The notes below the pieces were generated by a model. It was not told the origin of the DNA, did no database searches, and was given only the letters and a program-made list of their open reading frames with translations. From Actinoplanes oryzae (GTDB taxonomy: Bacteria > Actinomycetota > Actinomycetes > Mycobacteriales > Micromonosporaceae), in NCBI RefSeq assembly GCF_030757795.1, contig NZ_JAUQWH010000005.1:54827-118826 (forward strand): a stretch of 64,000 nt of DNA, in the 5' to 3' direction. The stretch's first letter is position 1; every line of letters begins with the position of its first letter. The position numbers and the translations under genes are program-made. Positions 7,938-16,200 of this stretch are shown piece by piece.

Positions 7938-9065
7938 GTGTTCGATTCGCTGACGAGTGCTTACGGGCCGGCGACCGAGGTCCCCGGCCTGCTGACCGCG
8001 TTGCGCTCCGACGACCCGGGGCGGCGGGGCTTCGCGCGCTCGGAGCTGGAGCACATGCTGGCGCAGCACGGTGCCAAGTTCGAGGCCAGCGTCGCGGCGG
8101 TGCCGTTCCTCGTCGACATCCTCGGCGGCGAGGGGCACGGGCGGCACGAGGCCTACGAGCTGCTGGCGCTCATCTCCGACAACGATCAGCCGCCCCGGCA
8201 CCGCACGCGGCGGTCGGGCCCGGCGCTCGGTGAGCTGACGCGCAGCCGGTTCGAGTGGCGCCTGTCGCGGGCGCCCGACGACCCGGCGGACCGTTACCCG
8301 TGGCACTTCGACCCGCCGTCGAGCGGGGCGCACGGCTGGGAGCGGCGGGCCTACGAGGCGGTGGGTGCGGGCCTGTCGGCGTACGTGCGATTGCTGCACG
8401 ACCCGGACCCCCGCCTGCGCATCGGCGCCGCCCACCTGGTCGCCGCCCACCCGTCACCGGCCGCGGTCCCGGCGCTGACCGCGCAGCTCGCCGCCGAGAC
8501 GAGCCCGATGGCCGCGGCGTCGCTGTGCGTGGCGGCCGGCCAGTGCGGCGAGACCGGCGACGCGGCGCTCCTCGACGTCCTCGGCCGCTGGCGCGAGACG
8601 GCCCACCCGCTCGCCCACCTCTCGGCCCTGACCGGCATCGCCCAGCTCACCGACTCCCCCGACGTCCACCTGCTCACCGAGCTCGCCGAGCGCGTCGTCG
8701 AGCCGGACGACCCGGCCGACGACTGGCCCTTCTTCGGCGAGCCCGCCCGCGGCGCCTACTGGGCCCTCGAGACGCTGTGCCCGGCCGACAACCCGCTGCT
8801 CGCCGAGATCCTGCTCGAGCAGCTGCGCAACCACCGCCCCGAGCGCGTCTACTACTCGATGGTCGAGCTGCTCCTGGGCACCCTCTTCCCCGGCGGCCCG
8901 CTGCCCGACACGGCGAGCTTCGGCGAGCTGGGCGAGCAGCAGCAGGAGTTCATCCGGCTGGCGCTGCGCTTCCGTCTGCTCGACGAGGACCCGATGCCGA
9001 GCGCCTTCGCCGGCTGCAACCTGCCGACCGAGGCGGTGTCCCTGGAGTTCTGGGCAGCGTTCTGA
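7938..9065 (+). CDS. HEAT-repeat-containing protein
   Basis: A 375-residue, helix-rich soluble protein starting at GTG. Repeated pairs of helices such as DPDPRLRIGAAHLVAAHPSP and SPMAAASLCVAAGQCGETGD are HEAT units, and the overall make-up is that of a helical solenoid protein-binding scaffold. No catalytic motif is visible. Its last 31 bases and the following 29 are duplicated immediately downstream (9095-9154), so the ending VSLEFWAAF recurs as VSLELGAAF just before the next gene. The function is unknown; a partner role with the membrane protein at 9156 is possible but unproven. Confidence 0.8.
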   Translation: MFDSLTSAYGPATEVPGLLTALRSDDPGRRGFARSELEHMLAQHGAKFEASVAAVPFLVDILGGEGHGRHEAYELLALISDNDQPPRHRTRRSGPALGELTRSRFEWRLSRAPDDPADRYPWHFDPPSSGAHGWERRAYEAVGAGLSAYVRLLHDPDPRLRIGAAHLVAAHPSPAAVPALTAQLAAETSPMAAASLCVAAGQCGETGDAALLDVLGRWRETAHPLAHLSALTGIAQLTDSPDVHLLTELAERVVEPDDPADDWPFFGEPARGAYWALETLCPADNPLLAEILLEQLRNHRPERVYYSMVELLLGTLFPGGPLPDTASFGELGEQQQEFIRLALRFRLLDEDPMPSAFAGCNLPTEAVSLEFWAAF

Positions 9066-9154
9066 GCCGCGGCGATCGCGGGCAAGCACCCCCCGGTGTC
9101 CCTGGAGCTCGGGGCCGCGTTTCGAGCCGCCGCGATCGCGGGCAAGCACCCCCG
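9035..9154. repeat. Tandem 60-bp duplication at the HEAT gene 3' end
   Basis: Bases 9035-9094 and 9095-9154 align without gaps over 60 positions with about seven mismatches; both begin GGTGTCCCTGGAG and end GATCGCGGGCAAGCACCCCC. The first copy contains the HEAT stop codon (TGA at 9063-9065); the second copy has lost it (CGA) and therefore stays open into the next gene. Confidence 0.9.
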
Positions 9155-9155
9155 C

Positions 9156-9536
9156 ATGAGCGAGGACGACAACGAGGTGCCCGGCGACGCGGCCCTCGAG
9201 TACTCCCGGCGTCTCTACTCCAACGTGGTCGACTGGTACCAGGTCGCCGAGACCAAGGCGCAGGTCATCCTCTCGCCGGCCGGGATCTTCACGTCGTTCC
9301 TGACCGGCTCGGTGCTGGTGAAGAGCAGCGACACCCGGGAGACCGTGCAGGCCTTCGCGTGGCACACCTGGTGCGCCCTCGCCCTGCTGGCCGTCGCGCT
9401 GGCCGCGTCGATCACGAGCGCCGTCATGTGCCTGGTCACCCGCATCATGCCGAGGCGCGAGGCCGAGCGCCGCTACGCCGGCGCCGGTGCCGGCACCGGC
9501 GAGCGGGATCGGGGCCACTCCTGTCCTTCCTGCTGA
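9156..9536 (+). CDS. Short membrane protein resembling Pycsar effector (PycTM/DUF5706) proteins, possibly truncated
   Basis: The 126-residue frame begins MSEDDNEVPGDAALEYSR. The segment YQVAETKAQVILSPAGIFTS, entering the first membrane helix, matches the start of PycTM/DUF5706 proteins, where a [AD]xKAxxIL motif leads into paired helices. A second helix follows (LALLAVALAASITSAVMCLV). The family normally continues after RIMPRREAERRY, but here the frame ends in GERDRGHSCPSC; the alternative frame reads PLLSFLLTGISYLTQIS before a stop at 9568. This suggests a frameshift near 9490-9520 and a shortened tail. A GTG at 9096 would add 20 residues from the duplicated DNA. No nucleotide cyclase gene is nearby. 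Family call is moderate. Confidence 0.6.
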   Translation: MSEDDNEVPGDAALEYSRRLYSNVVDWYQVAETKAQVILSPAGIFTSFLTGSVLVKSSDTRETVQAFAWHTWCALALLAVALAASITSAVMCLVTRIMPRREAERRYAGAGAGTGERDRGHSCPSC

Positions 9537-9667
9537 CCGGCATCAGCTATCTGACGCAGATCAGCTGACGGCGGCCGGGACGAGCGACGGTCCGAGGCAA
9601 CCGCCCGAGACAGGCGGCAACCTAGGGCGACCGGCGGCGCGGAACGGGCGACCGGCCCCGAAGTAAG

Positions 9668-9689
9668 GGGGCGGCCGGTGGGCCGCCCC
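9668..9689. terminator. Hairpin between convergent genes
   Basis: GGGGCGGCC (9668-9676), a four-base loop and GGCCGCCCC (9681-9689) form a perfect nine-base stem just beyond the stop of the minus-strand propeller gene. There is no U-tract, as is common in actinobacteria. Confidence 0.5.
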
Positions 9690-9700
9690 GGGGCCAGGGG

Positions 9701-11524
9701 TCAGCCGATCGCGACCCAGGCGTCGTCGAGGCCGCCATGGAACTGGTCGTTGTTGACGCCCGTGCCCTTGCCGCCGAGGCTCAGCGGCTGCGTGTTGTCG
9801 ATCGTCAGGTCGGCCGGCACCGTGGCGCTGCCCTCGACCTGGTCGGCGACGACGATCTCGAGCTTGTCGCCGGTGCGCCGGCATTCGAGGGTGTGCCACT
9901 CGCCGTCCGCGATGGACTTGGGGCTCTTGGCGACGTGCAGGTCCTTCGAGCCCTTGCCCGACAGCACGCAGCTGGGCTTGCCCGAGACGCCGTCGACCTG
10001 CAGCTTGTACTGGCCGCCGGGCGCGGTGGACGTTCCCTTCTGCAGGATGTTCTCGCCGGCGGACGTCTCGGCCTGCGACAGCTGGATGTACGCGCCGTAG
10101 CGCAGGTTGCGCGTGCCCGGGTTCAGGCCGGGCGCCGACGCGGCCTGCAGGACCACGCGCGGGCAGTTGGCGCCGGTGCACTTCGCGGGGAACTGGACGC
10201 CCTGGCCGGAGCCGTGCTTGCCGATCCGCACCGCGCCGCCGTTGGCCGCGGCGGCCCTGAGGGTGTGGCGGTTGCCGGAGCCGTCGTCCCAGCTGCCGTC
10301 GGGGACGGTCGAGTCGAAGTTGTACGACGCCGCGTACGGTGACGGCGGCGCCGGGGGAACCTTGGTGCCCTCGGTCGCGGACACGGTGAACGACGCGTAG
10401 CGCTTCTGCGCGCTGCCGCCCATCGTGGTGAAGTCGCCGCCGACGCTGAGCAGCTTCAGCGCCGGGGCGGACGCGAGCGTACGGACGCCGACGACACCGT
10501 TGCCCATCGGCGCCCACGGCGTGAGGTTGCCCGCGGCGTCGATCGCGGCGAGCTTCACGCGCGGGACCGAGCCGTCGGTGCACAGGCCCTTGGCGCCGTT
10601 GTTGGTCGTCGTGCAGGCCTTGTCGAAGTGGCCGCCGACGTAGACCGTGCCGTCGAGGGCGGCGATGGCCTGGGCGTCGCCGTCGAAGACGCGGGTCCAG
10701 CGGGCCTGGCCGCCGAAGGTGTACGAGACCGCGCGCCCGCCCTGCCCGCCGAGCGCCGCGTACAGGCCGTTCGCGTCGGCCGCCAGCGCGAACACCTGCG
10801 AGACCGGCTTGGGCAGGAAGGTCTTGTCGAGCACTCCGGTGACCCCGTCGACCGCGGACAGCCGCAGCGTGGAGCTGACGCCGTTGGTCTTGTGGAAGCT
10901 GCCGCCCAGGTAGACGCGGGTCCCCGCGGTGGCGAGCGCGTTGACGGTGTCGTCCGTGGTCGGCGCCCACGAGGACAGCGCGCCGGTGGCGGTGTCGAAG
11001 GCGGCGACGTTCGCCCGGGCGACACCGTCGACCGAGGTCAGCCGCCCGCCGACGTAGAGCCGGCCGTTGCCGACGGCGAGCGCGTTCGGCTGGCCGAGCA
11101 CGGTGTGCTTGAGCGGCGTGAGTGCGCCGGTCGCGGCGTCCAGGCCGGCCACGGCGTCGCGGGACATCCCGGCGACCCGGTCGAAGTCGCCCGCGGCGTA
11201 GACGGTGCCGCCCTCGACGGCCAGCGCGCGCACGGTCGCGTCGGCGCCCGGGTTCCAGTCGAGCAGCTTGCCGGTCCGCGCGTCGAAGGCGGCCAGCCGG
11301 GGCCGCGCCACGGTCTTGCCGGCGACGAGGGCGCCGGTGAACGAGCCGCCGACGTAGACGACGTCGCCGCGGTGGGCGATCGCGTAGACGGGACCGTTGA
11401 ACGAGGGGGACGGTGTCGGCGTGCCGGCGACGATGTCGGCCAGCGCGACGCCGCCCACGGACACCAGGGCGGTCGCCGTGCCGATCAGCAGCGTCCGGCG
11501 TAGGGCTGAAGTCAGTTTGCGCAC
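9701..11524 (-). CDS. Secreted seven-repeat beta-propeller protein with C-terminal LamG domain
   Basis: The 607-residue protein has a Sec signal peptide (residues 1-29, positive start then [12 protein letters not shown]). Residues 45-370 contain seven recurring strands of the delta-60/DUF5122 type, e.g. [59 protein letters not shown] and [10 protein letters not shown], which fits a seven-bladed propeller. From [14 protein letters not shown] to the end is a LamG/concanavalin-like jelly roll with four cysteines. Such proteins are exported and bind glycans or surfaces; no catalytic residues stand out. It follows the ceramidase on the same strand after a 60-base gap, so co-transcription is possible. 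Confidence 0.85.
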   Translation of the reverse strand: MRKLTSALRRTLLIGTATALVSVGGVALADIVAGTPTPSPSFNGPVYAIAHRGDVVYVGGSFTGALVAGKTVARPRLAAFDARTGKLLDWNPGADATVRALAVEGGTVYAAGDFDRVAGMSRDAVAGLDAATGALTPLKHTVLGQPNALAVGNGRLYVGGRLTSVDGVARANVAAFDTATGALSSWAPTTDDTVNALATAGTRVYLGGSFHKTNGVSSTLRLSAVDGVTGVLDKTFLPKPVSQVFALAADANGLYAALGGQGGRAVSYTFGGQARWTRVFDGDAQAIAALDGTVYVGGHFDKACTTTNNGAKGLCTDGSVPRVKLAAIDAAGNLTPWAPMGNGVVGVRTLASAPALKLLSVGGDFTTMGGSAQKRYASFTVSATEGTKVPPAPPSPYAASYNFDSTVPDGSWDDGSGNRHTLRAAAANGGAVRIGKHGSGQGVQFPAKCTGANCPRVVLQAASAPGLNPGTRNLRYGAYIQLSQAETSAGENILQKGTSTAPGGQYKLQVDGVSGKPSCVLSGKGSKDLHVAKSPKSIADGEWHTLECRRTGDKLEIVVADQVEGSATVPADLTIDNTQPLSLGGKGTGVNNDQFHGGLDDAWVAIG

Positions 11525-11584
11525 GAGGGCTTCAACGGTCCCGGCACAAATCCGGACATGCCCGTAACGGGCAGAACAAGCGCC

Positions 11585-13528
11585 CTATCGGATGATCGTG
11601 AAGGGCCGGCTGGTGCCGGTGAAGGGCTTGATCGCCCCGGTCACGCCCTTCGCGTCCCCGCGATGCATGATCCGGTACGTCCCGGCGCGCGCGTCCCCCG
11701 GCACCGTCCACGTGATCGTGGCCGTAGACACCCCGAGGTACTCGCGCTTCCACTCGTACGTGGCCTGCCAGTCCGAGTCCGTCGCGACCGTCGTCCAGGC
11801 GTCGCCGTCGAGGCGTTGCACCTCGAGGTACGTACCCTCGGTGTGCAGGTTGTTGTTGGGGTGTCCCGTCACGAAGGCCACCTCCACCGCCGCGCCGGGC
11901 CGGTAGGAGGCGGCGGGCTCCACGAGGACGCTGCCGAACGACTTGCCCAGCGGCGGCGTGTCGAGCACCACGCCCGGGCGCACGCTGATCCGGTTCTGCG
12001 GGTAGGACGCCGGCCCCGCGGTGCTCGGCGTCGGCTCCCCCGCGCGCAGGGCCGCCGCCAGCCGGGCCAGCTCCTGCTCGTACGCGGGACCCGTGTACCG
12101 CCCGAAGTGGGTGGCCGCGCCCTCGTAGTGCTGGCGGTCGTACTCCTCGGGGGTCGTGACGTAGCCCGCGTAGGCGTTCGCGTAGCCGGCCAGGATCTGG
12201 TGGGTCGTCACCCCGGCGAGCTGCGCGTCGACGGCCTCGCGTACCCGCTGCCCGGCCACGATCGTGAACTCGCCGGGCGCGGTACTGATCGCGAGCTGCC
12301 CGATCCGGAGCAGCTGCAGGGTCATGATCTGCGGGGTCCACGGCGGGTGCTGGCTGCCGGAGCCGAGGAACACGTCCTTCGGCGCCTGGCACGCGCGGAC
12401 CGCGGGCGGCGTCGGGTTGACCACGATGCCCGCGACCAGCAGCAGCGGGTTGGTGGTCAGGTCGCCCTCGTCCACGATGTCCGGGCCGGGGCCGTCCTCG
12501 GCGCCCGCGGTGAAGTTCTGCCCGAGCGCGCCGGGGCACGTGTGGTGCTCGCCGACGGCGACGTCCGAGAAGTCGACGTACCGGCCGCGCGCGTCGATCG
12601 GGCCGGTCAGCTCCTCGGTCGCGCCGTCGAACAGTTCCTCGGCCCGGTCGGCCTGCAGCTGTCCGATGATCCGCGTGTTCTCGAACTGGTCGTCGGTCGG
12701 GCCCTGCGCGCCGCCGTTGCGCAGGTTCGGCGACATGTCGCCGGCGTTCGTCTGCGCGAAGGCGGCGACCAGGCCGTCGTGGCGGGACTCCACCACGTGG
12801 GCCGCGTACCCCTTGTTGTCGGCGCTGATGAGGTGGTTGTCCGGGCGCATGGACGTGCCGTGCGTGGCGAAGAAGCTGAGCAGCCCGACGGGTACGCCAC
12901 CCCGCTCGAACCGCAACACGGACATGCGCGTGTCGACGGCCCCCGGGAACTTCGCGCGGTCGGCGGCCGGGTTCGCCTCGAAGGCGGGCAGTGAGCGGTT
13001 CACGTTCGCGCCGGTGAGCGTACCCTCGGCGATCTTGACCGTGCCCGGCGCGAGCCCGGCCTCGGCCTCCTCGACCGCCCGGACGATGCCCGCGACCAGG
13101 GCCTCGAAGGTCTGCGCCTCGAAGCCGAGCGTCGTCAGGTTGTAGAGGATATGCTCGTCGAAGCCGCCCGGCCCGGAGTGCGTGTGCGTGGCCGTGAGGA
13201 CCAGGTTGGACACGTCGTAGGGCGGGCCGAGCCGGCGCAGCACCTCGGTGTGCACGGCCTGGGTGATGAAGTCGACCTCGGCGCTGACGAAGGCGACGCG
13301 CCTGCCGCCGGCGTCCTGGACGAGGAACGCCCGGGCCCACTGCCGGGAGGCGAGCCCGGCGGTGGTCTGGGCCGGGTCGGCATACCCGAGCATGCCCACC
13401 TCGGCCGGCGACCCGGTGATGTCGCCGATCCCGACGCCGACCTCGTATCCCTCCGCGGCGGGCGCCGGCGTCAGCACGAGCACGGCGGAGAGGAGAACAC
13501 TGAGCAGGCGCACCGGCCACCTCCACAT
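11585..13528 (-). CDS. Secreted neutral ceramidase
   Basis: This 647-residue protein has a cleavable signal peptide (residues 1-25) and then GVGIGDITGSPAEVGMLGYA, the N-terminal signature of neutral/alkaline ceramidases. Zinc-site histidines lie in TATHTHSGPGG (115-117) and FATHGTSM; the nucleophile is Ser266 in NAGDMSPN, matching the conserved catalytic serine motif. The C-terminal 130 residues form the family's immunoglobulin-like domain. It hydrolyses the amide of ceramide, giving sphingosine and fatty acid, outside the cell. The gene is divergent from the LacI regulator (92-base gap with one putative operator), so shared control is possible although the site lies nearer lacI. Confidence 0.95.
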   Translation of the reverse strand: MWRWPVRLLSVLLSAVLVLTPAPAAEGYEVGVGIGDITGSPAEVGMLGYADPAQTTAGLASRQWARAFLVQDAGGRRVAFVSAEVDFITQAVHTEVLRRLGPPYDVSNLVLTATHTHSGPGGFDEHILYNLTTLGFEAQTFEALVAGIVRAVEEAEAGLAPGTVKIAEGTLTGANVNRSLPAFEANPAADRAKFPGAVDTRMSVLRFERGGVPVGLLSFFATHGTSMRPDNHLISADNKGYAAHVVESRHDGLVAAFAQTNAGDMSPNLRNGGAQGPTDDQFENTRIIGQLQADRAEELFDGATEELTGPIDARGRYVDFSDVAVGEHHTCPGALGQNFTAGAEDGPGPDIVDEGDLTTNPLLLVAGIVVNPTPPAVRACQAPKDVFLGSGSQHPPWTPQIMTLQLLRIGQLAISTAPGEFTIVAGQRVREAVDAQLAGVTTHQILAGYANAYAGYVTTPEEYDRQHYEGAATHFGRYTGPAYEQELARLAAALRAGEPTPSTAGPASYPQNRISVRPGVVLDTPPLGKSFGSVLVEPAASYRPGAAVEVAFVTGHPNNNLHTEGTYLEVQRLDGDAWTTVATDSDWQATYEWKREYLGVSTATITWTVPGDARAGTYRIMHRGDAKGVTGAIKPFTGTSRPFTIIR

Positions 13529-13597
13529 TGATATGCGCTGATGTTAATGGGTGGCGGGGAAAGCCGCGCGCGGTGTGGAATACTTCCGGGAACTGTC

Positions 13598-13611
13598 CCC
13601 GAAACTTCCGA
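13598..13611. promoter_or_regulatory. Putative LacI operator, site 1 (autoregulation)
   Basis: CCCGAAACTTCCGA lies ten bases before the lacI start, overlapping its ribosome-site region; an extra half site CTTCCGGGAAC sits at 13583-13593. The same palindrome-like core recurs at four other places in this window. Confidence 0.6.
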
Positions 13612-13620
13612 GGAGGACGC

Positions 13621-14616
13621 GTGGCCCGCGTGACCATCGCCGCGATCGCCGAGGAGGCCGGCGTGTCCGTGCCCACGGTGTCCCGCGTTCTCAACGGCCG
13701 GGCCGACGTGGCGCCGCAGACCCGTGAGCTGGTCGAGAAGCTGCTCAAGCAGCACGGCTACCGGCGGCGCACCTCCCGGCAGCAGACCGGCCGCGCCAAC
13801 CTGATCGACCTGGTCTTCAACGACCTGGACAGCCCGTGGGCCGTCGAGCTCATCCGCGGCGTCGAGGACGTCATGCACGGCGCCGGGGTCGGGACCGTGC
13901 TGTCCGCGGTGCACAAGCGCTCGGCCGACACGCGGCGGTGGCTGCAGAACCTGTACGCCCGGCGCTCCGACGGCGTCATCTTCGTCATCTCCAGCCCGAA
14001 CACCGCGGCGTACGGGGAACTGCAGCGTCTCAACATCCCCGTGGTCGTCGTCGACCCGGCCGGCGGCGCCCCGCCGGACATCCCGGTCGTGGGCGCGACC
14101 AACTGGTCCGGCGGGATGGCCGCCTCGCAGCACCTGACGTCGCTGGGCCACCGGCGGATCGGCTTCATCACCGGCTCGATGCAGATGGTGTGCAGCCAGG
14201 CCCGGCTCGCCGGCTTCCGCGCCGCCCTCGGCACCCTCGTCGACGAGAGCCTGATCGTGGAGGGCGACTTCGACTACAAGTCCGGCTACGAGGGCGCGCT
14301 GGCCCTGCTCCGGCGCCCCGACCGCCCGACGGCCATCTTCGCCTCCAGCGACACGATGGCGCTCGGCGTCTACGAGGCCGCGCGCCGCACGGGCCTGCGG
14401 GTGCCCGAGGACGTGAGTGTGGTCGGCTTCGACGACCTGCCCGAGGCGCGCTGGACGTCGCCGCCGCTGACGACCGTGCGGCAGCCGCTCGCGGACATGG
14501 GTGCGCTGGCCGCGCGCACGGTGCTGCGGCTCGCCGCCGGCGGCGAGATCGAGACCCCGCGTCTCGAGCTCGCCACCGACCTGGTCGTCCGCGACAGCAC
14601 GGCGTCCGTTTCGTGA
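13621..14616 (+). CDS. LacI-family sugar-responsive repressor
   Basis: The GTG at 13621 follows GAGGAGG at ideal distance; the longer frame from 13528 reads through promoter DNA. The 331-residue product starts MARVTIAAIAEEAGVSVPTV, followed by SRVLNGRADVAP, the classic LacI headpiece including the hinge-helix leucine region. The rest is a periplasmic-binding-protein-like sensor domain (VFNDLDSPWAVELIRGVEDV; IFASSDTMALGVYEA; DVSVVGFDDLPEARW). It should release DNA on binding a sugar. Sites of the form CGAAACTTCCG before its own gene, the unknown secreted gene, the sugar importer and the GH3 gene suggest one beta-glucoside or related oligosaccharide regulon. Confidence 0.93.
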   Translation: MARVTIAAIAEEAGVSVPTVSRVLNGRADVAPQTRELVEKLLKQHGYRRRTSRQQTGRANLIDLVFNDLDSPWAVELIRGVEDVMHGAGVGTVLSAVHKRSADTRRWLQNLYARRSDGVIFVISSPNTAAYGELQRLNIPVVVVDPAGGAPPDIPVVGATNWSGGMAASQHLTSLGHRRIGFITGSMQMVCSQARLAGFRAALGTLVDESLIVEGDFDYKSGYEGALALLRRPDRPTAIFASSDTMALGVYEAARRTGLRVPEDVSVVGFDDLPEARWTSPPLTTVRQPLADMGALAARTVLRLAAGGEIETPRLELATDLVVRDSTASVS

Positions 14617-14784
14617 GGCAGAAGATCAAGATCAAAATGCGGATGTCGTAGCTGGTTGCATGGTGCAGACCGTCGCTCACGCCGAGGGCCCGGCGGGACT
14701 CAGCTGGCCGCTGACGCGTCCAGAGCACTGAGCCCCACCGGGCCACGTGCGTGAGTGGTCAGCCCGGGCTCGCTTCGCATCGCC

Positions 14785-14802
14785 CCGGGCGGGACCGCCC
14801 GG
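14785..14802. terminator. GC hairpin between convergent lacI and secreted-protein gene
   Basis: CCGGGCGG (14785-14792) pairs with CCGCCCGG (14795-14802), ending directly at the stop codon of the minus-strand gene. The loop is only two bases if fully paired, so a shorter stem is likely. The remaining 170 bases of this gap show nothing else. Confidence 0.4.
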
Positions 14803-15840
14803 TCAGTCGATGGTGCGCGGGAGGGTCTTCGCCGCTTCCTTGAGGGCCGCGGCCGCAGCCGAGTAGGGGTTGTAGGTGTACGTCCGCGACAGCGTGCCCG
14901 GCACCGTGAAGTAGGCGGCCGACAGCTTCGCCGGGTCGGTCGCGATCTCGCCGCGCGCCGGGACGTCGTTGCCGTCGTCCCAGCCCCACGGCGCGTTGGC
15001 GGAGTTGGTGCCGCAGGAGTAGGTGCCGACGCCGCAGTCGCCGGACGTGTCGCCGGCGAAGGTGCCGAGCGAGGCGAACAGGTTCGTGTTGGTGCGCTGC
15101 GCCCACAGGCCGCCGGTCGCGAAGATGTCGATCAGCTGGTACTGCACGTCCCGGTCGTTGGTGCTGCCCGGCGTCTCGCTCGTGGTCGACGGGTAGTAGA
15201 CCAGCCCGTCGCCGTTGATCGTGTACTGCGGGTAGGCCTTCAGCCCGTGACCCTGCGCCTCCTGGGCGGTGACGGGGTGCTGGAAGGAGTCGTGCGGGGA
15301 GGACTGCAGCTGCAGGGTGCCGTCGATCGTCTCGCCGCCGTTGGTCCAGGTGCTGCCCGCCGGGGCGTACGAGTAGAAGTCGCTGTGCGCCACGGTGACC
15401 GCCGACCGCAGCACACCGTAGTCGCTGCCGTCGCGCTCGATCGCCAGCAGCAGGCCCTCGCCGTCGTTCTCGTGCTCGGTCTCGAAGAACGGGTGGTCGA
15501 CCCAGTCGCGCGGGTGGAAGAAGAAGTACGTGATGTACCAGTGGCTGCTCGTCTCGACGACCGAGTAGTAGGCCGCCGCGCCGAAGCTCGCACCGGCGGT
15601 GGCCGCGTTGTCCCAGTTGTTCCGGCCGGTCAGGTCGCCGTCGAAGTCGACCTTGGTGAGGTAGTCGCTCCTGCCGCCGAGCGCGTGGCTGCCGGTGGCG
15701 TCGACGTCCTGGTAGTGGATGGGCGCCCAGCGCAGGGCGAGCTGCGACCGGCTCACCGCGGCGTGGGCCGGGGCCGGCAGGGCGAGGCCGGTGCAGCCGA
15801 GGGCGACGGCCAGGGCCACCGCGATCCTCCGTACGGACAT
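14803..15840 (-). CDS. Secreted protein of unknown function with an EHENDGEG motif
   Basis: The 345-residue product has a signal peptide (MSVRRIAVALAVALGCTGLA, cleavage after AHA). The ATG at 15840 is preceded by GGGAGA. The mature part is rich in aromatic residues: LRWAPIHYQDVD, WYITYFFFHPRDWVDHPFF and then ETEHENDGEGLLLAIERD. A His/Asp/Glu cluster after an aromatic strand recalls the GHRHDWE-type metal motif of secreted NLP proteins and the eukaryotic Vps62-like proteins, but the similarity is only impressionistic. Two cysteine pairs near the C-terminus (DCGVGTYSCG) could form a disulfide. A LacI-type site lies 111 bases upstream, placing it in the carbohydrate regulon. Function not assigned. 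Confidence 0.8.
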   Translation of the reverse strand: MSVRRIAVALAVALGCTGLALPAPAHAAVSRSQLALRWAPIHYQDVDATGSHALGGRSDYLTKVDFDGDLTGRNNWDNAATAGASFGAAAYYSVVETSSHWYITYFFFHPRDWVDHPFFETEHENDGEGLLLAIERDGSDYGVLRSAVTVAHSDFYSYAPAGSTWTNGGETIDGTLQLQSSPHDSFQHPVTAQEAQGHGLKAYPQYTINGDGLVYYPSTTSETPGSTNDRDVQYQLIDIFATGGLWAQRTNTNLFASLGTFAGDTSGDCGVGTYSCGTNSANAPWGWDDGNDVPARGEIATDPAKLSAAYFTVPGTLSRTYTYNPYSAAAAALKEAAKTLPRTID

Positions 15841-15950
15841 GCGTGTCTCCCACTCGAGAAGAGATAGACCGATGCCGATCCAATAGATCGTGTCCGGCCG
15901 CCGCGTGTCCACATGGCGACCACGGCATGACGGGTGGGCGTCCGTTGCGG

Positions 15951-15964
15951 TCGGAAGTTTCGGA
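15951..15964. promoter_or_regulatory. Putative LacI operator, site 2
   Basis: TCGGAAGTTTCGGA; its reverse complement TCCGAAACTTCCGA matches site 1 at 13 of 14 positions. It lies about 111 bases upstream of the secreted-protein start. Confidence 0.6.
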
Positions 15965-16081
15965 GTGCGGTTGTCGATCTCCCGGGGTACGGAACCGCAG
16001 GATGAGCGGGTTCGCGTGGGAGCGTTCCCAAACGTACCGGGATGGCGTTTCAGCAGCCGCGCACAACCGCCCTTGAGACTC

Positions 16082-16110
16082 TTGACACACCTCTGGCGAA
16101 ACCCTACGTT
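16082..16110 (+). promoter_or_regulatory. Vegetative-type promoter of the sugar-importer operon
   Basis: TTGACA (16082-16087) is followed after exactly 17 bases by TACGTT (16105-16110). Transcription would begin near 16117, upstream of the operator at 16144, so the repressor would act as a roadblock or clamp on the 5' region. Confidence 0.65.
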
Positions 16111-16143
16111 AACGAAACCTCCCGATAACTTACGGGCTTCTTT

Positions 16144-16156
16144 CGGAACTTCCGGA
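16144..16156. promoter_or_regulatory. Putative LacI operator, site 3
   Basis: CGGAACTTCCGGA contains a perfect palindrome around a central base (CGGAA-C-TTCCG, 16144-16154). It lies 45 bases before the importer start codon. Confidence 0.65.
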
Positions 16157-16200
16157 GACCGTCCGCCAGCGGCCGTGCCGCCCTTCGTATGGAGACTCTC

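Larger units (their letters stand above)
15841..16200. other. 360-base divergent control region
   Basis: This gene-free gap separates the unknown secreted gene from the sugar-importer operon. It holds one LacI-type site on each side (15951-15964 and 16144-16156) and a strong vegetative promoter for the importer (16082-16110). For the minus-strand gene only weak elements are visible (TGGACA about 18 bases before TCTATT, read on the minus strand around 15885-15915). No reading frame here looks coding. Confidence 0.6.

Noticed and set aside
9156..9536. Complete Pycsar system
   Set aside because: Only an effector-like protein is seen; no uridylate/cytidylate cyclase is encoded within several genes on either side.
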